Positions 44,327 to 53,190 of a DNA stretch of 64,000 nt are shown one piece after another. The first letter of the stretch is position 1. Each line of letters starts with the position of its first letter. The translations under genes were made by a program, and so were the position numbers. The stretch is from the NCBI RefSeq assembly GCF_040412085.2, contig NZ_CP115921.1, forward strand, positions 930,001-994,000, written 5' to 3'. Below the pieces are notes generated by a model. It did no database searches. It saw only the letters and a list, made by a program, of their open reading frames with translations, and was not told where the DNA came from. Origin of the DNA: Vibrio sp. CB1-14 (GTDB lineage: Bacteria; Pseudomonadota; Gammaproteobacteria; Enterobacterales; Vibrionaceae).

Positions 44327-45118
44327 TTAGCACTCGCGAAATTTAAGGCGAGACTCGATGTCATCCGCACTTAGCTGATACAAGCTATCGAGTAGATTGA
44401 CTTGCAACGAGCCAGGACCTTGAGAGTTCTCGGCAGCTATTTCACCGGCAATCGCGAAGATCGCTGCAGCAGCGACACCACTGGTTTCACCAACGGCAGC
44501 AAACGCGCCAGTTACAGCTGATAGTGAGCAGCCCATACCAGTCACATATGGCATCATCTCATGACCATTGCTTAGTGCAATGGTGCGCTCTTTGGTCACG
44601 ATGTAGTCCGTTTTTCCAGACACAACGACGCTGCATGCGTAGCTTTCTACCAATGAGCGAGCGGCTGATAGAGCGGCTTCACTGGCATCGAGGGCGTCCA
44701 CGCCTTTATTTTGCGACTTCTCACCCGCCATTGCGATGATTTCAGAAGCATTGCCGCGAATAATCAAGTTGTCGGCAAGTTCCGCTAATTGACGAGCCGT
44801 AGAGGTACGCAGTTTCGTTGCGCCGCAGCCCACAGGGTCAAGAATCACAGGTTTGTTGTTTTCATTAGCCTGCTCAACAGCGAAGAACATACCCGGGCGC
44901 CATACACTGTCTAGCGTACCAATGTTAATGACTAGAGCTCCAGCGAACGACATCATCTCAGTCATTTCTTGTTTTGAGTGAGACATGATTGGTGAGGCAC
45001 CAACGGCCAATAATGCGTTGGCGGTGTTGTTCATGACCACGAAGTTGGTGATATTCACTACCAGCGGTTTTTGTTCGCGGACTTTGTTTAGGGCACTGAC
45101 GATTTGTTGTTTATTCAT
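44327..45118 (-). CDS. thiM: Hydroxyethylthiazole kinase
   Basis: Salvage kinase that phosphorylates 4-methyl-5-(2-hydroxyethyl)thiazole. The 263-residue product has [48 protein letters not shown] and the catalytic [15 protein letters not shown] near the C-terminus. The ATG at 45118 has GGAG six bases upstream. It is the first gene of thiM-thiE-nuclease-like. Its upstream region is taken up by a 266-bp MITE starting 35 bp before the start. I see no TPP riboswitch there. Confidence 0.95.
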   Translation of the reverse strand: MNKQQIVSALNKVREQKPLVVNITNFVVMNNTANALLAVGASPIMSHSKQEMTEMMSFAGALVINIGTLDSVWRPGMFFAVEQANENNKPVILDPVGCGATKLRTSTARQLAELADNLIIRGNASEIIAMAGEKSQNKGVDALDASEAALSAARSLVESYACSVVVSGKTDYIVTKERTIALSNGHEMMPYVTGMGCSLSAVTGAFAAVGETSGVAAAAIFAIAGEIAAENSQGPGSLQVNLLDSLYQLSADDIESRLKFREC

Positions 45119-45152
45119 TCTATTCTCCAAAGGCTCATTCGAGCTTTTTCAT

Positions 45153-45418
45153 ATATACCCAAGTAACCTCAAGATGATGGTTCAGCGAGATTTGCTTGGT
45201 TTGGAGTCGCGGCGGCGGTTTGAAAGCATGGTGGTTCTATGCTGAAAACCGCCAACAATGAATCCGAACCAAGCAAACACGCCCGAAGGGAGCGTTAGAC
45301 AAAGCTTATCTCCGCGTCAAATATCTTCGAAATGGATCGCCATTATTTCAGATATTTTCCTTGATATAAGCTTTGTCTAACGCTCTGAATCCGTCATCTT
45401 GAGGTCACTTGGGTATAT
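45153..45418. mobile_element. MITE-like palindromic element upstream of thiM
   Basis: A 266-bp non-coding element bounded by 25-bp terminal inverted repeats with one mismatch (45153-45177 and 45394-45418; outer ends ATATACCCAAGT and ACTTGGGTATAT). Inside are two long hairpins. One has TTGCTTGGTTTGGA (45192-45205) pairing with 45263-45276. The other has an 18-bp perfect stem, GCGTTAGACAAAGCTTAT (45292-45309) with 45366-45383. TA flanks both ends. It encodes nothing and resembles repeats dispersed in Vibrio genomes. Confidence 0.85.
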
Positions 45419-45434
45419 TCATTGTACTGGGATA

Positions 45435-45468
45435 TAAAAATAGTGCTAGCCGTGGTTAGGCTAGCACT
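45435..45468 (-). terminator. Terminator of the AEC carrier gene
   Basis: Perfect 10-bp stem AGTGCTAGCC/GGCTAGCACT (45442-45451 with 45459-45468), followed on the minus strand by ATTTTTAT. Confidence 0.9.
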
Positions 45469-45505
45469 GGTCTATGATGGTTTTATATAAGAGTCTGAGC
45501 AGAGA

Positions 45506-46462
45506 CTAGATCAGTCCATACAAAGAAAGGACCAGAATGCCTAGGGTGCAAGTGATGGTAGAAAGTACGGTAGTCAGTGCGATGATGTTAGCAGCAAGGA
45601 TCGAGTTGCCGCCCATTGAGCGTGCCATCACATAGCTAGCAGCAGCAACAGGCGAGGCATTCATAAAGAACAGAATCCCTAGCTCGAGACCACGAAATCC
45701 GGCTAAATAGGCGGCGAGCGTAACGGCAAGCGGTGCCAATACCAACTTGTAGCCACTGGCGATCCAAGTTGGGGCTTGCTCTTTCTTCATTGAGCTAAGA
45801 TCAAGTGAGCCGCCTGTGCACAGCAACGCAAGTGGCAACGTCATGGTGGCAAAGTAGTTTCCCGCGTCCACTACGATAGTTGGGACTGGAATCGATAGCA
45901 GATACACCAGCAAACCCAGCAAGATGGCAATAATGAGTGGGTTTTTAGTGAGTGTGGTGAGCATGATTTTGCCTGCAGATGTTCCTGAATCAGCCCCTTT
46001 CGGAGTTAAGCAAATCACCGCCTGCACATTATAGATAAAGGTAGTAATCGCAACGTACAATGCGGCTAGAGCAATGCCGCGCTCACCATAAGCATTGGCG
46101 ACATAGGCGATACCAATGATACCAGTATTAGCTCTGAACGACCCTTGTATAATCACGCCTCTATCAGCCGACTTCTTGAACAATGTGCCCACGGAGAAGT
46201 AGCTAAATAGGAAGAAAGTGACGCTAGCGATAACGCCAAAGGTAAGAAATTGCTTAGCTGAGGCGAAATCGTGTTCTGACGTCACTATGCTCAGAAACAG
46301 CATAGTTGGTAGCGTAACTTTAAAGACGAGTTTAGAAGCAACTTCAATGAAATTATCGTTGATAAGTCCGATGCGTTTGAAGACAACACCAAGAATAATG
46401 AGTAAGCAAATAGGACCGGTGATTGAAATCGAAAACAGCAACTGTTCTATCAATAGATCCAT
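45506..46462 (-). CDS. AEC-family (auxin efflux carrier-like) transporter
   Basis: A 318-residue polytopic inner-membrane protein with about ten helices in two five-helix repeats. The motifs KLVFKVTLPTMLFLSIV and FRANTGIIGIAYVANAYG are typical of the AEC family, whose bacterial members export or import small organic acids such as malate or malonate. The substrate is unknown. It is divergent from the TetR gene at 46596. The shared promoter contains a TetR-type palindrome at 46544, so it may also be under that regulator. Confidence 0.85.
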   Translation of the reverse strand: MDLLIEQLLFSISITGPICLLIILGVVFKRIGLINDNFIEVASKLVFKVTLPTMLFLSIVTSEHDFASAKQFLTFGVIASVTFFLFSYFSVGTLFKKSADRGVIIQGSFRANTGIIGIAYVANAYGERGIALAALYVAITTFIYNVQAVICLTPKGADSGTSAGKIMLTTLTKNPLIIAILLGLLVYLLSIPVPTIVVDAGNYFATMTLPLALLCTGGSLDLSSMKKEQAPTWIASGYKLVLAPLAVTLAAYLAGFRGLELGILFFMNASPVAAASYVMARSMGGNSILAANIIALTTVLSTITCTLGILVLSLYGLI

Positions 46463-46543
46463 GATTTACTTCCATATTGTTAGGGGATGATGTCCAAGTG
46501 ATTATTTCATAGCTTGTCATACAAATAAATGTAGATTGAAAAA

Positions 46544-46559
46544 TAGTACGACCGTGCTA
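46544..46559. promoter_or_regulatory. Palindromic operator before tetR-type gene
   Basis: TAGTACGACCGTGCTA fits the palindrome TAGnACGnnCGTnCTA. It lies 37 bp before the TetR-family start and 82 bp before the divergent AEC gene. A near copy stands before the alpha/beta hydrolase (47262-47277). Confidence 0.7.
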
Positions 46560-46595
46560 AATTGAAACTATGCAGAAGAATTGATGATGGTGATT

Positions 46596-47186
46596 ATGAG
46601 TAAAGGTCGGCTAACAAAAGATCATATTTTGATGAAGGCATTCGAGATTGCGAGCAGAGATGGACTGGAAAGTCTAACGATCGGTGAGCTGGCCAAGCAA
46701 TGCAACATGTCGAAGAGTGGTCTGTTTGCTCACTTTAACTCTAAGGTCAACCTGCAAGTTGCCGTAGTTCAACATGCGGATGCCACGTTTCAAACTAGAG
46801 TGATTTCTCCTGCTCGTGAATTCGAGCATGAGATGGTAACGAAAAAGCTTAAGCATCTTATCGACAATTGGATGAGCTGGAACCATTCATTTCAAGGGAG
46901 TTGCATGTTTATTGATGCGTGGCGAGACAGTCAGCAGGACGAACTACAGCAAGCGCTCAGAAAAGCAATCCATCGCTGGATCCACTATTTGACAATCCAA
47001 ATACAAAAAGGGGTCGACAGTGGTGAATTTAAGCCGACACTCGATCCGCAACAAGCCGCGTTTGAGCTCTATGGGCACTACCTAAGTGCACATGTATTCT
47101 ACTCGCTGGTGGGTGAGCAGGAGAGCAGTCAGCGATTTTGGAACAGTGTTGACACCTCTATAAAGTCTTGGTCGATTCCTGAATAA
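46596..47186 (+). CDS. TetR-family repressor
   Basis: A 196-residue regulator. Residues 5-55 form the TetR helix-turn-helix (LTIGELAKQCNMSKSGLFAHF). The C-terminal domain (TetR_C-type, with SFQGSCMFIDAWRDSQQDEL) is the ligand-binding/dimer part. The start MSKGRLTKDH at 46596 is chosen over MMMVI upstream because it matches the family. It probably represses itself and the alpha/beta hydrolase gene through the shared palindrome, and perhaps the divergent AEC carrier. The inducer is unknown. Confidence 0.88.
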   Translation: MSKGRLTKDHILMKAFEIASRDGLESLTIGELAKQCNMSKSGLFAHFNSKVNLQVAVVQHADATFQTRVISPAREFEHEMVTKKLKHLIDNWMSWNHSFQGSCMFIDAWRDSQQDELQQALRKAIHRWIHYLTIQIQKGVDSGEFKPTLDPQQAAFELYGHYLSAHVFYSLVGEQESSQRFWNSVDTSIKSWSIPE

Positions 47187-47261
47187 CGATTTACATCTGA
47201 ACAACTATTTAAATGGAGCGGTAATTTAGATTGAGAGACCGAGTAAAACGCTAACTTAAAA

Positions 47262-47277
47262 AAGCACGGTCGTTCTA
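47262..47277. promoter_or_regulatory. Second palindromic operator, before the alpha/beta hydrolase gene
   Basis: AAGCACGGTCGTTCTA matches the TAGnACGnnCGTnCTA palindrome at 46544 except in its first base. It lies 60 bp before the hydrolase start, in the promoter region. Confidence 0.7.
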
Positions 47278-47336
47278 AATAGATGCTCAACAACAAAACT
47301 ATCCGAGGATGACGAGGATAAAAAGGACAGTCAGTC

Positions 47337-48185
47337 ATGAGTGATAAAATCTACTTCAATACATCAAAAAAATTCAGCTTCAAGAAGAAAATGGTCAACT
47401 TGACCACTCGAGCTCACCATAAACTCGCACCTAATCATGCTAAAAGTACTGCTAAGAAATTGCTTCTGACGCCAGTGCGTTCAACGCCAAAGAATGCTCA
47501 GCCGGAAGGCTTAAGCATTTCGGACGTGACGACCTCTGAAGGTGTGCTGAAGACGTATAGTTTGGGAACTGGACCCGTTTGGTTACTCACACACGGTTGG
47601 TCTGGTACTGCGAGCCAATTCTTTCCACTTATGGAGCATATTGCGAGTAAAGGCTATACCGCTCTTGCGTATGACCATCCAGCTCACGGACAAAGCGAAG
47701 GCGCTTACGGGCACATCCCCGCCTTTGTAGGTGGTTTGGAAGGCTTGCTCGATAGTGAAAAGGAAGTGGCGGGTTTAGTCGGGCATAGTATGGGTACGGC
47801 AGCGGCGATTGAATGTAAGCATGCCAAGCTCCAAGATAAGCCCTTGCTACTTATCGCACCTGTGCTTGATTATCTCGATAACCTGTTTGGCAGCGTGGCG
47901 CGTTCCGGGTATTCAATGCGACTTTTTGAGGCGGTTGTTGATGATATTCAATCGCAATATCACTACCCGATCACCTCGATTGACCCATACAACAAGCTAG
48001 GTCGCCGCAGCACACCAACAATCATCGTACATGATGAAAAAGACCGATTTACTAATTACTCAGTGTCTCAAAAAGCGGCTGAAGAAATGTCGTTGGTCAC
48101 CCTGATCACAACGCAGGGTCAGGGACATGGTCGAGTTATGCATAGTGATGAGGCGAAAGCCGCATTTGACAGGCTAACGTCATAA
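47337..48185 (+). CDS. Alpha/beta hydrolase
   Basis: A 282-residue hydrolase. The oxyanion region is LLTHGWSGTASQF, the nucleophile elbow is GLVGHSMGTAAAI (Ser in GHSMG), the acid is probably the Asp in IVHDEKDRFTNY, and the catalytic His is in GQGHGRVMHS. The full triad is present. It is likely an esterase or lipase-like enzyme in the cytoplasm. It lies downstream of the tetR-type gene with a matching operator in between, so it is the regulator's probable target. AAAAGGACAG precedes the ATG. Confidence 0.87.
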   Translation: MSDKIYFNTSKKFSFKKKMVNLTTRAHHKLAPNHAKSTAKKLLLTPVRSTPKNAQPEGLSISDVTTSEGVLKTYSLGTGPVWLLTHGWSGTASQFFPLMEHIASKGYTALAYDHPAHGQSEGAYGHIPAFVGGLEGLLDSEKEVAGLVGHSMGTAAAIECKHAKLQDKPLLLIAPVLDYLDNLFGSVARSGYSMRLFEAVVDDIQSQYHYPITSIDPYNKLGRRSTPTIIVHDEKDRFTNYSVSQKAAEEMSLVTLITTQGQGHGRVMHSDEAKAAFDRLTS

Positions 48186-48509
48186 TCCTCAGCGATTTGA
48201 TCAAGGTTACGCTTATGTATCCACAATGTTGATGTGGTTAACGAATTGATAGGTTTGTATTATGTAAATGGTTTGGTATGTGGGATCATGGCCTGGTTCC
48301 ACTTACATCTTTGCTGAGTGTTGGGTTTTCATCTCAAAACACAATTACAACATCGAGTTAAAACTCACGGTAGTTTCCCTACTTTCAGTAGCTTAGTCAT
48401 CATTAGTTTAGTGATCGATAGCTTAGTGATGTTTGTGGTTTCTAGGGCGTTCACCTTGAGATAGCCCCTCAAGGGAGCATCCGCCTATTGACTAAAGGAA
48501 GCCATAATA
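48186..48509. other. Gene-free region before the DASS symporter
   Basis: 324 bp with no convincing ORF. It holds an imperfect hairpin (GTGGGATCA/TGGTTCCAC, near 48280-48305) and a short run of TAGCTTAGT/TAGTTTAGT repeats near 48388-48440. AAAGGAAGCC at the end is the ribosome site of the next gene. Confidence 0.5.
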
Positions 48510-49898
48510 ATGAATAGAAATGATAGTGTCCCCTTACCCTCCAATACTCGAGAGTGGTTTTTTAACCGCAATAGTTTAATCATTCTTGCTGATATTGTTC
48601 TGTTTTACGTCCTCTACTCGACCCTACCTTTTGAACCCAATGTCGTACTTGGTATCAGCATATTGACGTTTATCGCTGTGCTTTGGCTTACAGAAGCCTT
48701 ACACGTGACGGTCACGGCAGTTCTGGTGCCTGTGATCGCGGTATTGTTCAATGTTTTTGATACTCAGACGGCGCTGAATAATTTTGCTAACTCGATAATT
48801 TTCTTGTTCCTTGGTGGGTTTGCTTTAGCTGCCGCTATGCATAGACAAGGGTTAGACAAGGTGGTCGCCGACAAAGTGCTGGTCTTGGCAAAAGGACGTA
48901 TGAGTGTCGCCGTGTTTATGCTTTTCGGCGTGACTGCATTGCTGTCGATGTGGATCAGTAATACCGCAACCGCAGCTATGATGTTACCTCTCGTGCTTGG
49001 TGTACTCAGTAAAGTGAATGAAGAAAGTGGTCACAACACTTATGTGTTTGTGTTACTTGGTATTGCCTACAGCGCCAGTATAGGTGGTATCGCGACTATG
49101 GTCGGTAGCCCTCCCAACGCGATTGCCGCGGCTGAGATTGGAATGACATTCACGGATTGGATGGCATTTGGTTTACCGACTGCGTTTATCCTGTTGCCGA
49201 TAGCGTTGGCTGTGCTGTTTTTTGTGCTTAAGCCAAAACTCGATGGAGAATTTGAGATTAGCCATGAGCCTGTAAATTGGGACAAAGGTAAAATCGTTAC
49301 TTTACTGATTTTCGCTTTAACCGTGTTTTTCTGGATCTTTAGTAAGCCAATCAACGCTATGTTAGGTGGCTATGCTAAGTTCGATACTATTGTGGCATTG
49401 GGTGCGATTGTCGCCGTTAACTTTGCCCGTGTAGTTCACTGGAAGGACATTGAGAAAACCGCTGACTGGGGTGTGCTATTGCTGTTTGGTGGCGGTATCT
49501 GTTTAAGTAATGTGTTGAAAGCGACAGGGACTAGCGTGTTCTTGGCGAATGAGCTTAGCGAACTGATTTCTCAGTTTAGTATGCTGTTCATTATCTTGGT
49601 GATTGCTGCTTTCGTGGTATTCCTAACAGAGTTTGCGAGTAATACAGCCAGTGCTGCGCTGCTTATTCCTGTCTTCGCCAGTGTTGCCGAAGCCTTTGGT
49701 ATGTCGCCAGTGATCTTGTCGGTGCTGATCGCTGTTGCCGCGTCATGTGCGTTTATGTTGCCTGTTGCTACACCACCAAACGCAATAGTGTTCGCTTCAG
49801 GTTATATTAAGCAGCAAGAGATGATGCGAATAGGTATCTTGCTCAACATTGCTTGTATTGGTGCCTTGACCCTAATTGCAGTGACGTTCTGGGCATAG
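48510..49898 (+). CDS. DASS-family sodium/anion symporter (SLC13-like)
   Basis: A 462-residue inner-membrane carrier with about 11-12 helices plus re-entrant loops. The two SNT motifs that bind Na+ and carboxylate in this family are present: [18 protein letters not shown] and [38 protein letters not shown] and [17 protein letters not shown] are the matching Pro-Asn-Ala repeats. Likely substrates are dicarboxylates or sulfate-like anions. The ATG at 48510 has AAAGGAAGCC upstream. A strong terminator follows. Confidence 0.92.
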   Translation: MNRNDSVPLPSNTREWFFNRNSLIILADIVLFYVLYSTLPFEPNVVLGISILTFIAVLWLTEALHVTVTAVLVPVIAVLFNVFDTQTALNNFANSIIFLFLGGFALAAAMHRQGLDKVVADKVLVLAKGRMSVAVFMLFGVTALLSMWISNTATAAMMLPLVLGVLSKVNEESGHNTYVFVLLGIAYSASIGGIATMVGSPPNAIAAAEIGMTFTDWMAFGLPTAFILLPIALAVLFFVLKPKLDGEFEISHEPVNWDKGKIVTLLIFALTVFFWIFSKPINAMLGGYAKFDTIVALGAIVAVNFARVVHWKDIEKTADWGVLLLFGGGICLSNVLKATGTSVFLANELSELISQFSMLFIILVIAAFVVFLTEFASNTASAALLIPVFASVAEAFGMSPVILSVLIAVAASCAFMLPVATPPNAIVFASGYIKQQEMMRIGILLNIACIGALTLIAVTFWA

Positions 49899-49926
49899 TT
49901 AACGTTAGTTGAAGACTTACAATGAA

Positions 49927-49957
49927 AACGCCCCTATTCCGATGGAGTAGGGGCGTT
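49927..49957. terminator. Bidirectional terminator between DASS symporter and SGNH esterase
   Basis: Fourteen-pair stem AACGCCCCTATTCC/GGAGTAGGGGCGTT (one G-T pair) with a 3-nt loop, between convergent genes. It has GTTGTTG after it on the plus strand and TTTCATT on the minus strand. Confidence 0.85.
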
Positions 49958-49974
49958 GTTGTTAGTTTGAATCA

Positions 49975-50583
49975 CTAAATTTTTGTGATTAGGCAATTGA
50001 GCTTATCAAAGATGATCTCTGCACCCAATTTGGAGAGATGGATCCCGTCGTTTTGATACAAGTCGCTGTACCCATATTTCTGGGCGTGTGCTTCAAACGC
50101 TTGGTAGGCGTCGACGATTTCAATGCCCGTCTCCCCATGACCGTACATCATTTTAAGCTTTTTGCTGTGCACGCTACTCAATGTCTCTACTGACTGTCTT
50201 AAACGTTCGACGGTGCTTGGCTCGTTGCCAAACATCGGAAGCGCGCCAACAGGGTCAATGGCACTGGTCACAACAAGGATCGGCTTAATACCGTGGTGCT
50301 GAGCCTGAGCAATCATGCTATTTAGGTTACTGGCTACAACGCCAATGTCGATGCCCCAGTTGAGATCGTTCAATCCGCCAAATAACACAACAACGTCAGG
50401 TTTTGCTTCTAGTACCTGTGATTTGAATCGAGACAGCATTCCCGTTGTCGTGTCGCCAGGTACACCACAGTTGGTAAATGAAACGTTGGGGTACTCGCTA
50501 ATCAATTGACATGACCAGTTTTCACCTTTAGCAAGACCCCAGCCAGCCGTGAGGCTATCACCGAGCAATACGATGTTTTTCAT
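49975..50583 (-). CDS. SGNH/GDSL hydrolase
   Basis: A 202-residue esterase. Block I is VLLGDSLTAGWG (nucleophile Ser), block II has the conserved Gly in NCGVPGDTT, block III is GGLNDLNWG (oxyanion Asn), and block V is DGIHLSKLG (Asp and His). It resembles the TesA/arylesterase group but lacks a signal peptide, so it is probably cytoplasmic. The substrate is unknown. It starts at the ATG at 50583. It is separated from the upstream DUF2057 gene by a terminator. Confidence 0.88.
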   Translation of the reverse strand: MKNIVLLGDSLTAGWGLAKGENWSCQLISEYPNVSFTNCGVPGDTTTGMLSRFKSQVLEAKPDVVVLFGGLNDLNWGIDIGVVASNLNSMIAQAQHHGIKPILVVTSAIDPVGALPMFGNEPSTVERLRQSVETLSSVHSKKLKMMYGHGETGIEIVDAYQAFEAHAQKYGYSDLYQNDGIHLSKLGAEIIFDKLNCLITKI

Positions 50584-50601
50584 AGTTGTTCTCTTAAGAT
50601 C

Positions 50602-50628
50602 GAAAAAGCCGCTCTATAGGAGCGGCTT
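50602..50628 (-). terminator. Terminator of the DUF2057 gene
   Basis: Perfect 9-bp stem AAGCCGCTC/GAGCGGCTT (50606-50614 with 50620-50628), followed on the minus strand by TTTTTCG. Confidence 0.9.
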
Positions 50629-50644
50629 GGTAGTTTTTGAGCGA

Positions 50645-51340
50645 TCAGTTCTTGCTAACGTATTCTTTAAAGCGCGCTTTGGTTTCTGCGTCCGCTTTGT
50701 TGTACCAGAATATCAGCATTTCTTCCGCTGTGTTGTCACCAGCGGCTGGAGCGGTTGCCGGCAGCGTAGTTGGCTGTGCCGCGGTAGTAGCCGCCGCTGT
50801 TGTGGCTGCTGCGGTTGTTGTCACGACAGCTGCTGTTGTAGCCACAGTAAGTGCTGCTACACCGCCTTTGCGGTTGTAGTCATCAGCTTCACGGTTATAG
50901 TCGCGACCGATTTGCATACCATCTTTGATAAGTTTGTCTTCAACCACAGGGACAACTTGGTCGTTCTTATCAGTCAGCGACCACTCTAAGTTATCAATGT
51001 TTTTCTGCGCTTGGCGAGCGTCTCGATACGTTGGGACATTCAGGGTCAATTCAGCATCTGTTGCTTCAAAGCGGGCGATGATGGCTTTGCTAGAAATCAC
51101 TTTTCTTTCATCGCGATTCACATCGAAGAAAGGTTCATATTTAAACACGATTTGATTGACGCCATCTGGTAGCGTGGCTGTTTCACCGGATGAGAAAAAA
51201 CCGCTTGAGTCTGTGGTTGGGTCGCCTGCATTGACAGAAAGAAGATCAACATTGTCAGGTATTTTGATGGTCACGTCAGCCATCGCAAGGCTACTACAAC
51301 CGACGAGTAGCGCAGCAGCAATCAGATTGGATGCTTTCAT
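50645..51340 (-). CDS. DUF2057 (UPF0319/YccT-like) secreted protein
   Basis: A 231-residue protein with signal peptide MKASNLIAAALLVGCSSLAMA. The cysteine in VGCSS may instead make it a lipoprotein. The body (VTIKIPDNVDLLSVNAG, DGVNQIVFKYEPFF, YRDARQAQKNIDNLEWSL) matches the UPF0319/DUF2057 family. A low-complexity Ala/Thr stretch (about residues 165-200) splits it from the C-terminal EEMLIFWYNKADAETK. Function is unknown. It is a single gene with its own terminator. Confidence 0.82.
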   Translation of the reverse strand: MKASNLIAAALLVGCSSLAMADVTIKIPDNVDLLSVNAGDPTTDSSGFFSSGETATLPDGVNQIVFKYEPFFDVNRDERKVISSKAIIARFEATDAELTLNVPTYRDARQAQKNIDNLEWSLTDKNDQVVPVVEDKLIKDGMQIGRDYNREADDYNRKGGVAALTVATTAAVVTTTAAATTAAATTAAQPTTLPATAPAAGDNTAEEMLIFWYNKADAETKARFKEYVSKN

Positions 51341-51890
51341 TATTATTTCCCTAGCAGAATATGTGAATCATGGTGTGTTCAAGTGAACTAAAGATGTTTA
51401 CGTTGAGGTTAGCTCAGTTTTCGGTTTCTAGCTTGCCTAGGTTAGCGACACTTTGCAATCTTGTGATGCACGGGTTGGTTGAATTTCTTTAAAAACTGAC
51501 ATTGGCGTGGATTACTCGGTGCTTTATTGTGTTTTTAGTTTATAAAAATTGCTAATTCGCTGTTTATGTTGTGAATATAAAGCAATTTAACTAAGTTAAG
51601 GCAACCAATATCCTCTCAAATGCAACAGGTGACTTAGTTGTGAGGCGATGAAAATTGCTAACGAAACCGGACAATACCACGTAAATTTAAATCGCTTGGC
51701 TGCTAATGGTTTCTATATGCAAATCGAATAGATTGGCTTGGCGATGAAAATTGAATCTAGTAGCATCGCCCCCCAAGCGAGAATCGTTTAACGAGCACTG
51801 AATGGCCCAAGACAGCAGATGGGTTAAATGAATGGAATCTCAGTGCGATTGTAGTCAATCCTATTGTACTTAAAGAGATTTCATTTGAAG
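51341..51890. other. Gene-free region with a 14-bp direct repeat
   Basis: 550 bp between the divergent DUF2057 and outer-membrane protein genes. No ORF has support. GGCGATGAAAATTG occurs twice in direct orientation (51644-51657 and 51740-51753, 96 bp apart), and the region is AT-rich near 51530-51600. It may hold a regulator site pair or a small RNA; nothing else was seen. Confidence 0.45.
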
Positions 51891-53042
51891 ATGTCAAAAC
51901 GTCCTTTGTCCTTGATCTTGGCCGCGCTGTGTTCGGCGTCTCCTGCCATGGCACAAGACTCAACAGCCACTGAAAAGCAGAAGCCTCAGGCGGAAACAAC
52001 CCTAGTCAAGCCTGAAGAATCTACCAAGGCTGAAGAGGAATCAGAAGCGCTCCCAGATAGAAAGTTTGCGGCTTTCCCTGTTCCAATTACCGATGATGCG
52101 CTGGGCGTAGGCCTAGGTGTAAACGCGATGTACATTCACGATCGTGAAGAAGGTGCAACCAATCCATCGACCAGTATGTTCTATGGTCAATATACAGATT
52201 CAGACAGCGGTATGGCCATCATTGGCCACGAGCACGTGTTCGCCCATGATGCTTGGCGTGCAGGATTCTATGCTGGACACTTCAGTCTAAACCTTAAGTA
52301 CACAGGTCGTATCGGTGCTCAGCTTCCGAAAGCCGCCCAATACGCGTCTTATTCCAACTTTGTCTACGGTGAAGTTCGTAAGCAAATTGTCGATGATCTG
52401 TATTTTGGTGTTCAAGGGCTGTGGAGCGGCGGCAATGCTGAGCTCAATGAAAAAACCGATCCAGCGATAAAGAAAGCGTTTGAACAAGAAATGAGTGGCA
52501 GTAACCACGCTATTGGCTTTCTTATGACCTATGACTCAAGAGATAACATGATGGGGGCGACAAAAGGTCTCAATGTTGATCTGAGCACACTTCATTACTC
52601 CAAAGATAAACGAACAGGAAAGCCATTTCATCGTTTAGATGCTGAGGTTAGTCAGTATTTTCCAATTGGTGATGATGTCTTAGCATATCGAGTGATTGGT
52701 AAGGAAATGCTGGGTGACGCACCGGAGTATGAGTTTGTGACGCCTGATTTACGCGGTGCGGACTGGAACAAGTATCGAGGCAGCTCAGTGTATCAAGCTG
52801 AAGTGGAATATCGCCACAAGTTTTCTACTTTGTGGAGCGGCGTCGCCTTTGCTGGAGCCGCTGTGGTACGCAATGAAGACCGCCAATTTGCAAACTCAGT
52901 CAAGTCAGAAGTGATCCCGTCAGCAGGTATTGGTGTCAGGTATTTACTTAATGCCAAAGAGCGATTTACTGTAGGTGTCGATGCTGCGGTATCGAAAATG
53001 GGTAACACTAGCTTCTATATTCGATTTGGAGAAGCGTTCTAA
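51891..53042 (+). CDS. Omp85/surface-antigen-like outer-membrane protein
   Basis: A 383-residue protein. The signal peptide is MSKRPLSLILAALCSASPAMAQ (about 22 residues), followed by an acidic linker and then a beta-barrel of about 320 residues. GFLMTYDSRDNMMGATKGLNVDLS is the Omp85 barrel pattern (DxRDN and P/ATKG), and the chain ends FYIRFGEAF with a terminal Phe as outer-membrane proteins do. There are no POTRA domains, so it is a barrel-only member of the bacterial surface antigen family. The start at 51891 is chosen because it begins the signal peptide. Its role is unknown. Confidence 0.8.
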   Translation: MSKRPLSLILAALCSASPAMAQDSTATEKQKPQAETTLVKPEESTKAEEESEALPDRKFAAFPVPITDDALGVGLGVNAMYIHDREEGATNPSTSMFYGQYTDSDSGMAIIGHEHVFAHDAWRAGFYAGHFSLNLKYTGRIGAQLPKAAQYASYSNFVYGEVRKQIVDDLYFGVQGLWSGGNAELNEKTDPAIKKAFEQEMSGSNHAIGFLMTYDSRDNMMGATKGLNVDLSTLHYSKDKRTGKPFHRLDAEVSQYFPIGDDVLAYRVIGKEMLGDAPEYEFVTPDLRGADWNKYRGSSVYQAEVEYRHKFSTLWSGVAFAGAAVVRNEDRQFANSVKSEVIPSAGIGVRYLLNAKERFTVGVDAAVSKMGNTSFYIRFGEAF

Positions 53043-53190
53043 CTGCGTACTAATCGCCATCCTGATACTTGCAAATAATCATTGTGAATGAGTGGGTTGT
53101 GAGCATTTGTGGTGCTTATATTTAGGTGCAATTTATGTGCTATTGTTTTACGATGGTACGCCTGTTAATTAATTAATCAAAGGGTTGAGT

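Noticed and set aside
45153..45418. Integron attC (VCR) site
   Set aside because: No attC core sites (GTTRRRY), and no integrase or cassette structure; the ends are 25-bp inverted repeats.
45119..45440. TPP riboswitch upstream of thiM
   Set aside because: No THI-box core (CTGAGA and the matching 3' element) was found on the minus strand; the region is a MITE.
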